A stretch of 64,000 nt of DNA from Hippasteria phrygiana (lineage: Eukaryota > Echinodermata > Asteroidea > Valvatida > Goniasteridae): positions 806,001 to 870,000 of the forward strand of contig JAZGUH010000484.1 in assembly GCA_037893225.1 (NCBI GenBank), in the 5' to 3' direction. Made by a program: the position numbers and the translations under genes. The notes beneath the pieces are model-generated. The model saw only the letters and a program-made list of their open reading frames with translations, was not told where the DNA came from and did not search any database. Below are positions 41,301-53,976 of this stretch, one piece after another (position 1 is the stretch's first letter; the number at the start of each line of letters is the position of its first letter).

Positions 41301-42260
41301 TCCTGCCATCTATAAGGGGTACAATGCTTGGGTCGTGTAGCGGGCTAGCGTTATCTCCCCGGCTCAATTAGCCCTCATTAATCGCTCATCATTCATGAGG
41401 CTCATTGCAGTAGCAGGGAAACCTCAACAGCTCCATATTTCACACCCCTGGGCAGTCCTGGACTTCCAAACCCCGCCCCTCCTCCTATAGGATACGACGT
41501 CAGGGCTGGGCCATGTCCCATCTCATCGGGGCTCATTTGCCTAAAAGTTTCCCCCACTTGACCCAAAAAAACTGGCCGCGTCGGTAACTAGCTCGGAGCA
41601 CGGCTGGCCAGCCGGACTGGAGTTGGAGGCACATGCTGTGCGTGGGGCGGTGAACATTTTTTATCGGGTGGTGATGGGATATTGAATAGGCCCGAGTCAA
41701 CATGGCCCAAGAAGTTAGGTAAACACAGTCTGTGCGCGCGCGGTCGGATGTGGATTGGTGACGAAAGCTTAGGGTGCATTGGTATAGAGCGCACGCCCAA
41801 GCTACAAACACCCAGATAAACTGGAGCCGGACCGGTGTAGAGTCGTCATTTGCCTCCTCCGCCCAGTCTGGAGGAGGATACCCGAACGCTGATTGGACAT
41901 CTTGACTTTGGATTCTCATACCTGGTCAGATCAAGCTTAATTGCTGCTAGTTGACCAAAAGGGTCCGTTCATTTGATGTGTTGTCTGGATAGCCCACAGT
42001 ATTCCGAGTGCATTGAGTTATAGCCTTGCATTCGGTCTGCACCACAAACGCTAGCCGGGAACCTTGCGTCTTTGGATAACTCATTACCACACGTTTTGTG
42101 CCAGCACTTCGTCTTTGTATAACGGTAAGCTACCTCCATGGTTTTGTATATTAACCCACGCCCCTGTATAGCCCATGCTGTATATATACCCGTTTCATTT
42201 TTATGGTTCGTCAAATCACGCGTTTTATCGCCTGCCTAGCCCACATGGAGGTTTTTTTAT
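41300..42260. promoter_or_regulatory. Possible regulatory or upstream-exon region
   Basis: Less AT-rich, repeat-free block with homeodomain-like words (CTCATTAATCGCTCATCATT), a GACGTCA CRE-like site near 41,499 and a good donor-like sequence ACG|GTAAGC near 42,121. It lies 5.7 kb upstream of the signal-peptide exon and could be a distal promoter or a non-coding first exon. Evidence is weak. Confidence 0.2.
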
Positions 42261-43980
42261 CGGTGTGATTTTATGAACTCTCGTTGTGTCGTATTAGTAA
42301 TTGTAAAACAAACACTAAATTACCCGGACCTATAAAATCAGTTGACGGCTTGATGGTGTGATGGATTTACGGGTCTTCCCGGCACACGCCGCCGTAGGGG
42401 CTGACCAAATGCCGAGAGATAATTCGGCCATAAAACCGGTCACTGCTTGCTTGAGATATAACTTGAGATCATAGACCGTGCTTTATACTACATGTATGTA
42501 TATAGGTCTATACCGCGGGTAAAAGTTTTTCTGTGCATCAAAGATAATTTACAATAGTGTGGCGCCCGTTCATCTCAAATCAAAATATATGTAGTTTTAT
42601 GATTAAATGTCCGCAGTTAACTTTTCAGTGAAGTAGACCTTTTATATATAAATGAATTCCTATACATTCCTTTTCTGGCGAAATCTAAAATAGCAAAAAG
42701 TAATAGGAATACAGTCTAATATAAACGAAAAGGTTTGACAGTTAACGTAAGCACGACCCATTCGGAACAGTTAATTATACTGAAAAGACGAAAACCATGT
42801 ATCAATTGTTTTATGTAAGAACAATTCACTTTCAATCGGTTACGGCCCAGACCATGTCAGACCATTGACGGTACGATTTGTTTTGTCTTCTTATCTGAAG
42901 GTACGAGGGCTTCTGTGTCTGCGTTCATCGTGTCTAGTCTGCGGACATAAATAACAACGTATATCCAAAATACGGCTAAGTAAACATACTTTTATCATAG
43001 AAGCACAAGCGACTGCATGTTATATCGAGTATTTCTTGTGATATTTATTGTACATCAAGTTATTTGCTTTAAGTTAATCATTAAAGTGACACATGTCCAA
43101 GTTGTATCTACCATGTCAACAATTAAATTAGAAATTTTAAATTAATGATTTGGAAAATGTGCCATTTGACTGCTAAAATTTATCTCAAGCTGTTGTTTTG
43201 CAGCTGATCCGTCGTGTCCAAAAAAATTGGGGCTGATTTAGTAGGTCTGGTTTTGTAAAATGGTTTGTGTGCTTGTGAATATTTGTGGAGAGGCGTGACC
43301 CATGCTTCAGTTCAGCTCGGTCCGGGTGATATTACCCAACACGTTTTATTTTTTAGCTGAACATTTTGTCGTTAAAAAGTTGTTTAACCATAGAGAATGT
43401 AACTCCCGTTAAGCCTGTTTTGGTTAAGAGTTTAAACGATTCAATTTGTTTGTTTAAATTTTAAATGATGAATTAAAACCAGGTCTCCGTTTGCACATGG
43501 AGGAAGCTATATGGTTTAGGCCAGTCTTGAAAAAGATAATAATAATCTGAGAACGAGAGAAAATTGTCGGCAAGTAATCAAGTATACAAGTCTCTGCGCG
43601 CGTATAGGCTATACCGGTATATCTTTAACTAAGCACCTTTAACCGTGCATCATCTGTCTTAAAATGGGAAGTTCGTATTTCATGCCTTATCTGAAACCTA
43701 TGTCCTACAAAAATATTGGCGCTCATAACTGAAAATGTCAATCACAAAGCTTGGCTTCGCAATCCGAAGGTTTATCTCCTATAAGTTATTATCATATTGA
43801 TTATTAACGTATGATAAATCATTTCTTTTGCACTAAGCTTTTTCAAGCAGGTCCATCGAATTCAAACTAAATCTACCAGAATGGAACCGCCTGCCGAAAT
43901 ATTGAAGAGGTTTTTCTATCCTAATGCTTTGATCGATTTTGCGCAGTTTTTTGTATTCAGATATAGCGCAGCTAAGCTGC
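42260..43980. other. Intergenic stretch without recognised content
   Basis: AT-rich, no ORF of note, no repeat recognised. Confidence 0.4.
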
Positions 43981-43984
43981 AGAT

Positions 43985-44110
43985 GGGTCCAGATCTAAAT
44001 AGGCCTAGATGATAAATCTTCAATAGATACGAAAGAAATTATCCTAATTTTCATTTTTCAAACCTATAGGCCTAGACCCAGGCGGAGTAACTTCCATAGT
44101 TGGTGAGACC
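43985..44110 (+). repeat. Dispersed repeat family A, copy 3 (partial)
   Basis: Starts GGGTCCAGATCTAAATAGG and ends GGTGAGACC; lacks the first half of the family. It is followed by a G run with one T, near 44,170-44,200. Confidence 0.75.
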
Positions 44111-44640
44111 ACGGAGACATAATTCTCATGACAAACTAGCATTACGCACGCAGGCCATGCATTTTTTTTGGGGGGGGGGGGGGGGGGGGGTGGGGGGGGG
44201 ATTGATTGCATATTGCCACGCATGCTCAGTAGCATGAATTCAAATTCATGATGGATACAAACTCATCACATTTATACACCAGGCGTCGCGGATAGTTGTC
44301 CTGCCACGTAGCATGCTTGGTGCCGATAGTAATTTCGCGCACCAGTGACTACCGGGTACCGACATGTGTTCACCAGAACCAGCCTGGTGGTCTGTGCAAA
44401 TTACAGCTGCACTCAACGGACCGTGAAAAGAGGCTTTTTTATTAAACCAAAATTCCAAGAATTATGATTGCGTCTTGTAGGCCTATTTGGGCACGTTTTT
44501 AAAATTTGACTTGATTAATCTCATCAGTATATAATTTTCCTTTCATATTATAACCTGTACTGTCTAAAATATTTCACTCAAGGCAGTAATCTCGATCCAG
44601 GCCGCGTGAATTTGTTTTAAACCACCACGGGGGAACTGGT

Positions 44641-44825
44641 GAGTTAGTCTCGCCAATGGTGGAAGTTACCCGGTACCCCGTCTGTGTCTATAGGTCTGGA
44701 AATTGAGATGTCTTTGGTATCTGTTGAAGATTAATCCTCTATTTAGATCTCAACCCAAGAAGACCGTCTGGCAACCCCACCATGCACCCATGTGGCCTTT
44801 TGCCTTGTGTTGAGCGACTTCCATT
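44641..44825 (-). repeat. Dispersed repeat family A, copy 4
   Basis: Reverse copy with GGTATCTGTTGAAGATTAAT and CCTTGTGTTGAGCGACTTCC. Together with copy 3 it forms an inverted pair 530 bp apart. Confidence 0.75.
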
Positions 44826-45629
44826 AAAAATGGAGTTCTTTTAGATACCCAAAATAATATTGCATGAGCCGATTATACCGGTACAGTTCGAGTTTGTTTT
44901 ATTTACCTGTACGAGTTCGAGTTGGAGAGTATTTTGTTATGCAAACGAGAAACTACATTCAAATGAATGTGAATTAGTGCTGCTTTTTTGGAAAGATTGA
45001 TTTTGGTTTGTAAAGGCGTAGTTTCAAGTGTAGCAGTTGCCAACCAGCTGAATCAACATGTTAATATTATGCAGGAAAACAATCTTGTTGAGAAGCCTTT
45101 TTCCTTCATGAGTGGAGCCCCTCCTTGTGTACTGAATACACTTTTGGAATGCCGGCGCGTCTGCAGCTGCTTCCAAAATAATTAAATCAATACTTTTCGT
45201 CATAAACAGCCGGAAATTTCCGCAAAGTATACAGTATGTTATAATATTCAAGGATCCATCACGGAACATTTATGTATGCGCCCAAAGGTTTTATTTTTTG
45301 CAAAGCCGCAGTTTCTTTAGGTGTGGCAGACGAGATTTATAGTGTTCAAGGCATTGCACATAAATTGTTTGATCCACATGTCTCATTCTGCATGGAGGCA
45401 TATATTCGGAATGACATCAATGCTGCCGTACCGTACCGTAGTTAACTTCGCGCTTTACGTGTCATTAAGGAATATGTGAACATGCGCTACGCTGACATTT
45501 ACGGCATGATTCATTCATGCATAAATTATTTTGTTGAATACCGGTAGCAGTGTTTGTTTAGCACCGAGAGCCTCGCGTTCAACCTGGAAATGTGCAGACG
45601 GGGCTAATGTGAAATTCGTCTGTGCTGCG

Positions 45630-45630
45630 C

Positions 45631-45672
<42 letters not shown>
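45630..45672. repeat. (AAT)n microsatellite
   Basis: About 14 perfect AAT/TAA units. Confidence 0.95.
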
Positions 45673-45673
<1 letters not shown>

Positions 45674-46426
45674 CCCGCACTGCACAGCAAATTTCTGTTT
45701 TGTGTAGATGCAACATTCGTACAAATTGTGTCGGCCTTCAGATAAACTAAAAGTTGTGTTCTTTGCAGATGTGCTTATAGTGACATAATGGCAAAGACGT
45801 TGATTCGAGTTTGCCAAAACAAATGGCCGTATTATATATTAGCAACAATGCAATCACGATGTGCGTTTTGAAAAATAAAAGAGGGGTCCGTGATACACCT
45901 CGGCTATGGTATGGACAACTGGCAAATCTGTTTTTCCTCTCTGTTACTGAACAAACCAGTTTCCGGTCCTTTCAGGCATAGCTCCTTACACTATGTTGGA
46001 GGCATACGTCAATTCGCCCAACCATTAACCTCGCTCACCGCAGTCATTCATGCCCTGCTGCCCTTGCATTGTTGGGTCTTTATTTGCCCATTACCACATT
46101 GTCGCTGCGCGCAAGGCAAGTCTGGCAAACTTCGGTGTTCCTCTCCATGTCAAGATCGTGTTTGGAATTTGGAGAAAGTATGCGATCTTTTTTTATATTC
46201 ATACAACTTTGCAACATCCTTATGTATAGGCCTACCTTTTAAGATGGAACATGGATTGCAGAGGTTTGTGAGGTGAAAGACAGTTAACAATTTCACGGGT
46301 TGGAAATATGTGGATGTTAATAAAGCAACATTTATACCGTTAAACATTAGCACATAAAATATGGTTGAATCCAGTTTGTTAGTCTTTCGATGAAATGGAG
46401 ACGACTGATAAACTACCAATTATTGG

Positions 46427-46466
46427 TTGATATGTGTCCAACCAATTGGATTGTTTGGACACATAT
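46427..46466. repeat. Short hairpin
   Basis: Arms GATATGTGTCCAA and TTGGACACATATC around a 13-base loop containing CCAATTGG. Confidence 0.6.
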
Positions 46467-46544
46467 CTACCAATGGTTGTTTTCAACCAATTCGTTTTTA
46501 GAGTGCAGTCACATGCAGCGGTTCAAGATCAGTACAATCTGTTC

Positions 46545-46680
46545 TCGACCCTTAGAGAGGTACAGATTTACTCCTGGGTGGAGGGATGTAGTGCCAATGT
46601 AGTAAAGTGTCTTTCCCCAAGAACATAGGCCTAAGCCTCACGATTCATGACGCGGGGTTCGAACCCACACCATGCACATA
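46545..46680. repeat. SINE-like repeat B, copy 2
   Basis: CTCCTGGGTGGAGGGATGTA, AAAGTGTCTTTCCCCAAGAA, GGGGTTCGAACCCACACC, in the same order as the copy at 36,357. Confidence 0.6.
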
Positions 46681-47938
46681 AGTCAGACACCGTATAGGTG
46701 CGTTGTATAGTTATAAAAACGGGAACTTTATACCACTTTACCTTTTTATTTATAGCCCCTCCCCCTAAAAAAAAATACCCACTGACTTCATTCATTTTGG
46801 TTGGTAAGTGAAAATTTCAAACGCTTCGGTTGCACTTTTTTGGCACTACCCCAAAGCACGGAGTGATTTTGCAAAAGTGTTCGGCCGTGAAACACCAAAC
46901 GGTTGCCGACAATGCTGACTGGAAAATACAAGCTCAGTATTCCGCCACGCATCCCGAAGCTTCTTTTCAGCCCACAATTACTGTTGCACCAGGGCCTGCA
47001 GCCTGCAGCCTGCGGCCTTAAAAATGTCTAATTCCTTCATGTTTGGAACGTCTGAACAACGGCCTGGCATGGTCATCCGATCTGCCCAGAACTTAAAATG
47101 CTAATGCTAATTTCTTGAGTCCATGTTTGAAGGTCATTTTATAAATCGTCTTGAAGGGACTATTTTGTGTTATTCACTAGCCACCTACCTACGCGCATGT
47201 ACTCTGGCAGGTGCAGATGTACGAGAAGTGGGTTGTGTTTTTGTGGTAGGTAGATAACCACGTGGGAACCCTAAATTCAACGTGTTGCTTTTACGGTGCG
47301 TATAACACATGGATATAAATCATTCTTGCATTGACTTCTAAGGAATGACAACGCACGCGATATAATACACACACGCGGGCACATAGCTGGGTTGTTTCAC
47401 ACGAATATTTTCTGGTCTTCGTATCTCCAACTCTGGCGTTTTTAAGTGCTCTCACGATCGTCAAATGGGGTCAAGATAAATGCGATCAGAGTTCAGTACA
47501 TCGTCGGCATTACAATTAACTGGCTGGGTTGTTTTATCAGCTTTTGGTGGTGTGGATATGCGACAGAGGGAAAGACTTAGCGCGTTGGTCTTTTGTACGA
47601 TGTGAGGCGAGAGTTTAGATAGACAAGCAGACCGACTTTGCCCCCATTCACGTCACACCACACACGCTGCCTCCATCGTACAGAATGAAATTTCCATTGG
47701 TGTCCGTTCATAATATATCCAGTGACAGCTAACATTATACGCTGGCTGTATGGTACACATGTCTAGTGTTGGCTGTGGGGTTTTCTGGCCACATTTCAGG
47801 CAGTGTGAGTGATGGACCTGATGGTTTAGCTGATGCTTTTTCACGTGCTATGTGACAGATCTGGTGTTTTTTTGTGTGGACGAGGTGTGAGTAGCGGGAC
47901 ACAGGCTGGCTGGACTGGGGAACAAACACCGACTCATC

Positions 47939-48023
47939 ATGGCTCGATCATGGACCGCGTTGCTGCCAGGGATCTTGGCTTGTCTTGCTGTTGTTGTAGA
48001 CGGAGTGGTAGCCAATGTACAAG
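47939..48023 (+). CDS. First coding exon of an unidentified secreted or membrane protein (signal peptide)
   Basis: The ATG follows an in-frame TGA at 47888-47890, so no earlier start is possible in this exon. Twenty-eight codons read MARSWTALLPGILACLAVVV, then DGVVANVQ, and the exon ends CAAG before GTATGT, phase 1. The peptide has one basic residue, an 11-13 residue hydrophobic core and a plausible signal-peptidase site after VVA. A phase-1 intron just after the signal peptide is usual in extracellular modular proteins. The mature part is not in the window as far as I can see, so the protein cannot be named. It is on the same strand as FGFR but 32 kb away. Confidence 0.65.
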
Positions 48024-49156
48024 GTATGTCAGATTGTCTTTGTCTAATTCACCTCAGCGCTAGAGTAGTGCTTTATTCATTCATGGTGTTTGCTGTTGAA
48101 CATGTGCCCCAATACTTTAATTGATTGCCATTACAATGGTTTCGATTTTAGATTGCAAACAATAGCACCTTAATATCTGACTTGATGTTGAATGTATATT
48201 AACCTAATGGTAAACCTGTTGGCTGATCAATCGTAGGGGACTAATCTATCTTTTATCATTGAAAATCAAATGAAAATCATTCAACCACTAGTATTAATAA
48301 TAATAACATGACTGGCTTTGAAAGATGTGATCATCATCACCATTTCAAAAATGTTGCATGTTGCATGTTCGGTGTTAAAGTGGTGTTGCTCATCTATCTA
48401 GTTTGCTTAAATCATACCCCCTCCCAGCACCCCCTGGTGAATGTGGTTCCCCAAAGTGCACAATGGCCTGAAAGGAGCTCATTAAAGCTTCTCAAAGGAA
48501 CAAAAAATGGCCCTGACAAAAGAAGTGAGTGGGGTCTTTTGTGCTAGCAAAATAGCCAACCATATCTCACACCACATGGCATGGCCAGCATACTACTTAC
48601 TAGTCTTCCCAATGACTGCATGACAAAAAGCCCAATGGCCTCGGCTGTGTGTAATTTACGATGTTGACGCAGCCCTGGCTGGTGGACTTTGTTTTCAACC
48701 CAAACACACCAGGGCAAACCAGTTGATATTATTATGATAATAATTACGGATCTTAAAAAAACCCACTCAAGAAAATGTACACAAGATTTGAAATAAACTT
48801 CTGGAGTGAAGTGTGATGTAAAAATCACGATCTTGTTGGGTATGAATTGCATATGTGAATTAAACTTTAGAACTGGAATTGTCGTTGATTGTTTATCAAA
48901 GGCAAAGTTTAGAACTTATAAACTACACTTATAAACAAGAAAAGATTGCAGTTTGCCAGTTGGACAAATCGCTGAAAATTAAATTGTCAGCAAGTTTATA
49001 TCTCCTGAACCATACTAGGGAGATTCCAACCTTAAATCATTTTTTTTTTTTAAATGCATAATTCTTTAGTTTTAGAGGTTTGGGATTGTATTCAAAGATT
49101 TTTGTTTATTAATCTGCAACTGTAAGTTAAATACTGGTTTCATTTTCTAAAAATAA

Positions 49157-49368
49157 ATACAAGGCTAAAAGCCACTAGGTAAAAGGATACAACAGAGGTG
49201 GTGGGGTTGTCCACATTTTAGGTTGCCAGCCCCACCACCCTTAGTTTTCTTGGGTCTAGATCTAAATAGAGGATAAATCTTCAATAGATTACTAAAGAAA
49301 TTATCCCAATTTTCAGACCTGTAGATGAAGGCGGGGTAACTTCCACTGTTTTTTGAGACCAATTCACC
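49157..49368 (+). repeat. Dispersed repeat family A, copy 5
   Basis: Near full length: ATACAAGGCTAAAAGCCACT, CAACAGAGGTGGTGGGGTTG, AGAGGATAAATCTTCAATAG, GTAACTTCCACTG, all in order. Confidence 0.85.
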
Positions 49369-50363
49369 TCCCTCATGTTGTCTTTATTGCATTTTTTTTT
49401 TTTTTCCAAATACTTGGTCATTTGAATTTTTAAACTGTATTTAGAAATCCTGTTTTTGGTAAAAAATGTTTGGTAACATTTTTCCAGTTTTTCTATCTGG
49501 TTTGTCACATGGACTATTTTTTTAACAATTCTTATCGTAACATATTTGTTAAATGCCCGTGGGTTGTCCTGTATACACAACTTGAAATGAGTAACTGTGT
49601 CTCCGCTGAGTTGTTTATCTGCACTAGTAAGCAGGCGGTCTTGGGTTCGAGTCTCGCCTCAGTCAAGACTGAATTTTTCCCCACAGGCTCTTGGAAAGCA
49701 CTGAACATACAGCACTAAATACGCAATATCTGGAAGGACAAAAATCTTTTTTAATTTACACCATCCCCAATCTCAAAATTCCATCTTCATATCATTGCCT
49801 CCACGAGTTAACCTCGCAATGTAAGACAACCATGAAATACTCTGACATGTCTGAGCAACAATGTGAGTACACCAGTAGGCCTATTCTTTTGAGGATGAAA
49901 CAAATTATGCTGAGATAAACATGAGGTTGTGTAGTTTGTGAGAACCTTGTTGGACAGTGGCCCTCTTTCAAAGGGGATTATCCTGGTTCAGTTTATTACA
50001 GCTAACTGTACTTGCTTTTGTAATCAACCCCCCCCCCCCCCCCCCCAGTTCGAATGACCACTAATTGACCATTGGGGACTGTTATTATCAGAACTATTAA
50101 CAGGAATGGCCATTGGCCAAAGAGTGGCCTGATTACATTAGAGTGGGTGTTAATAGGCCTACAGGTTGTCAGCCTGACAGTTATAGTGCAATGCACTGGT
50201 TTGGTCATTTCAGTCTCTGGTTTGATCGTTTCAATCTCTGGAGTTGAAATTGTTTATACCATGGAGGTATACTGTTTACTACTTGGTGGACATACATCCA
50301 CTCCTCCAAAGTTTTACATTGTGATTATAAAGCTAGACACACTTTATTTATACCTTCTCTTAA

Positions 50364-50577
50364 CCCCTTGCGTACGGATGACGCCATATGGTGTAAAAAA
50401 AAGTGCTACCAGGCCGGATGACGCCATTGGCCGCCGTTTGTGCAGTTTCAATCCATTGTTGGATTATTGTTTATGATACGCTTGGCTGCACAAACACATT
50501 GTAGCGGTTCGCTTGGCTGCCAAAACCGCTGCGACACCGTGACGTCTCCCGTAAAAAAAAAAAACGTACTCAAGGGG
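50364..50577. mobile_element. piggyBac-like MITE (TTAA)
   Basis: Ends CCCCTTGCGTACG and, reversed, CCCCTTGAGTACG, with TTAA on both sides (50360-50363, 50578-50581). C-rich ends plus TTAA duplication are the piggyBac pattern. The interior repeats GGATGACGCCAT and CGCTTGGCTGC twice each. Confidence 0.8.
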
Positions 50578-50845
50578 TTAATAGTACATGTAGTACGTTC
50601 AGTAAATATTTAGTACATGAACTATAAAGCATAGGCCCTACAGCTGTCATTTTTTCCCCTGTTCAATCATGGTTCAATTTGGGGGAAGTCCAAGAAAAGG
50701 TTCCCTTATTAAGGTACCATGTTTTCTTTAATTATCTTGAATTACATAATCATCCGATGGACTAATATATAAATTTGTGTGGATATTCTGCTTGCAGATG
50801 TCCAACATTTGATTTAGAAAAATGCTGAAATCTTATTTGATTTAA

Positions 50846-51101
50846 CCCTAACCCCTTGGGTAACTTTACTAGAAAGTATCCTGAATCCGCCAAAATCCAC
50901 CTATTTTGTCATGCACAAAAAGTTGGTTTTGGTGACTGCTCAATATGGAGGTATCCTGAATCCATCAAAATCCTGCAGTACCGCTAGGCTTACAATCCTC
51001 AATCCATCAAAATCTCCCGTTTTCAAAATGGAGGTATCCTGAATCCGCCGAAATCCTCCAAAAACAGGGTTTGGATTTTGATGGATTTAGGTAGGTTAGG
51101 G
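50846..51101. mobile_element. piggyBac-like MITE with telomere-like ends (TTAA)
   Basis: Ends CCCTAACCCC and, reversed, CCCTAACCTACC, with TTAA on both sides (50842-50845, 51102-51105). The interior has four direct copies of a word like CCTGAATCCATCAAAATC and one inverted copy near the right end. Confidence 0.75.
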
Positions 51102-53826
51102 TTAATAGGGTTACTGAATGTAACGCTCACATGAGCAAATTCATGGACTTATCTTTTGTCACTATTCACCTTGTAAAATACAAGATTCTGGCTGTTGTCT
51201 ACTTAGACTCATCATTGTACTCCTATGGGCTCCGTGCACAACTACCCCCTCAGCGGAAAGAAAAGGCGAGTTGGGGGGTCAATATCGACGCCATCTTACC
51301 TGACTTCAATTTAAGTGTCTGGTTCCCGCTATGATATTCTTATTGAAAACGCAATTAACGAGAGTCGGCAAACAGACAAAGCAATCCAACTGGTATACGA
51401 GTATCAAATGAACGAGGAGCGCGGTGAGTAATACCAGCGATGTACTGCCCATGGAAGTGCGGTTGCTATGTGGAAAGCGCCCTCATTCGATGTGCACGGA
51501 GCCCATAGGAGTGAAAATTCAGTTTAACCGATTTAAACACCAGCTCCAAGTGATGAGAGAATTTCACCCTTAAGACGTACCGTAAAAGATGAGCAAGAAA
51601 GTATCTTGCCATTTGTGAAAAATAATAATGTGTAAGTTTTACACAAATTTATGTTGTTCACCTTGAGAAGAAAACTTGGCTCGAAACTGCATGTGTCCAT
51701 ATTTATAATTGACTAGAAACACCTTAGGGCAATAAATCCTGCCGCTGTTGACAATTAAGAAAAACAAAAATTGCCTTAAGGGAACTGCTCAGGAAGGCGT
51801 TTTCTCAGGAAGGAAGAATGCGGAGGTTTACCTTCACTGTTTATGTGAGAATGAGAAAGCCATCATTTGGCATAAATCGTCAGGGTGTTTACAAGTAAAC
51901 ATACATCATAGGTCATGGTAACACATCGACACCTCGGCTGAATTTACTGTGGGCCATTAATCAACATTGTTCTGATATCAACAGACTACGTATACACAAG
52001 ATAATTGCCAGAACCAACTCTCATTGCATGAATGAATTTTGTTTCTGCATTAATAATTTATTGTGCGTCTTGAAATATGTCCCTCCTCGACCATATCAAT
52101 TTGATTTAACCATATCGGGATATTGGCTTCAATTACTGTTGACATTTGAAAGGCAGTCCGTATTTACCACGATTATTTTATTATTTTGTTCATGGAAGCT
52201 AAGCTAAAACCTAGATCTTTTTTATCTTCAAACAAATTATAAAGGATTTAGTTCTAAATTGTTAGTGCCAGATTGTCAAATGGATATTTTGTATGGTGTT
52301 ATTTACTTCAATAAAGACTACCACACAGGAACAGGTTGCCTCAAGTTGTTTGACAGTTCCAAGTCTAACAGTTCTTTCTTAGAATTCTTCTTGTCAATCA
52401 CGCATCTACACTTAACAATACCACTCTCTTGAACCCCCCCCCCCTTCTCTTTATAATAAACCTGACTAAACCTCAATACCCAATGGATCATTTTTCCTGG
52501 TGGTTGGAGGTGTGAGACCTAGGGGGCAAACAAATGGGCGAAAACCTAGCCCTTCCTAACTGTTAGCTGAAGCCATCTGCTGGTAATTTAACACCCACAA
52601 GAAATATAATCTGGCCGGCCCTCAAAAAAATGATTCAGATTTGTTTGTTATAGGGGAGGGCTGGCAGTGTTTGCATGTCAGCCTTCTGCTGTTTAATTAT
52701 ATGCTGGTGTTTGGAAAGTGGCAAATTACAAGGTAGAAAAATCAATGCTAGGCATGCGAGTGCGAGGCTCGTAATGTAGGTGGTGTGGCATTGCTAGTGT
52801 CTACCTATTGAGCCCTTGCACCTGATCACTGGAACAAAACCGGAGGAGAAATTCACAGCGTGGTTTGTACGATTTGTGTAAATCTTGAATGGCAGATTCA
52901 AGATTATTTTTGCATTGTAAATTGAAGTGTGGTTCATCAAGGTTTCATTGATTGAACAGATTAAACAAAACTGAGTGAAAGATGACAGTATATGTGCCTA
53001 TAAATTGTTTTGTTCTGACAACCTGTTATTTATAGACTATTAAGATCTGTAACCAGATTCAGAATGAAGAATGGTAGAATCAATATTGCCAAAACAATAA
53101 ATTAAAGTAGTGAAAATTTATTTTAGTGGCATTCATTAAAATTAATTAAAACCAAGCGCTCAATTTTTGTGGATCGTGATTTTGAAAACAAATGTCTTCA
53201 GAAACGTTTCGGTTGGTGTTTGTTCATCAGTTTATTATCTCTGCTTGCGGTACATGTATGCAGGTAGCGACATGGTTCTGTGTACAGGTTTGGTGTGAGT
53301 TTGTTAGCAGATGTGAATGTGTTGTGGATTTTGAACCCGCTAAATTGACATCTAATCAAAGATATGCTGATCCTATCAGGCATTCTGCAAATACACAGCA
53401 TTTACAGCTGGTGCCATCAGTGATAACGGTTACGTCCAATTGCTCTTAATGAGGTTTCATCCCAACTCAAAAAATTCCAGATGTAAATTGCTGGAGATAA
53501 CGTGTCTGAAGGGCCCGCCACTAAACTTAACGAGCAAACAAACTAGGCAAAAAAGTAGGAAAAAGTTTAAACCAGTAATATATGAGTAAAAAATATTTAG
53601 TGGGGGTCTGTCTATGCTATATTCTGTCAAAAAAGATTACTTCAATTTTTTATTTTCGCTACTCGATTGTCAAAATTGGAAGCCGAACCAAACGCTTTCG
53701 GAACTCTTGAATGTGAAATGGTGGGTTTTATACTTTAGTGGTCTTATGTACAAACTGTCTCTTCCTACGTTGTGGGCATTTATTTACTGAACATTTTCCT
53801 ATGTTGAAGTTGAGATGTAAAACCTT

Positions 53827-53976
53827 CAATGGGAGACTTTTGCGATGTTGGTGGCAGCAGACATACTGGTCCTTTTCCACCAGTCGTGCACATGCTCGGA
53901 ACTGCACGCGCATGCTCGGAACTAGCAAAAAGGATAGGTATGTCTGCCACCACCAGCATCTCAAAAGTCTCCATTG
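53827..53976. repeat. Foldback element
   Basis: Arms of about 57 bp (53827-53884 and 53921-53976) pair with few mismatches, e.g. GGTGGCAGCAGACATAC against GTATGTCTGCCACCACC. The centre holds two copies of CATGCTCGGAACT. ORFs on both strands here are products of the symmetry. Confidence 0.8.

Noticed and set aside
41533..41919. 128-codon minus ORF
   Set aside because: No recognised domain; lies in a less AT-rich block that explains its length.
50846..51101. Telomere-like CCCTAACC ends as an interstitial telomere
   Set aside because: Only one or two units per end, inverted, with TTAA duplications: the ends of a MITE.
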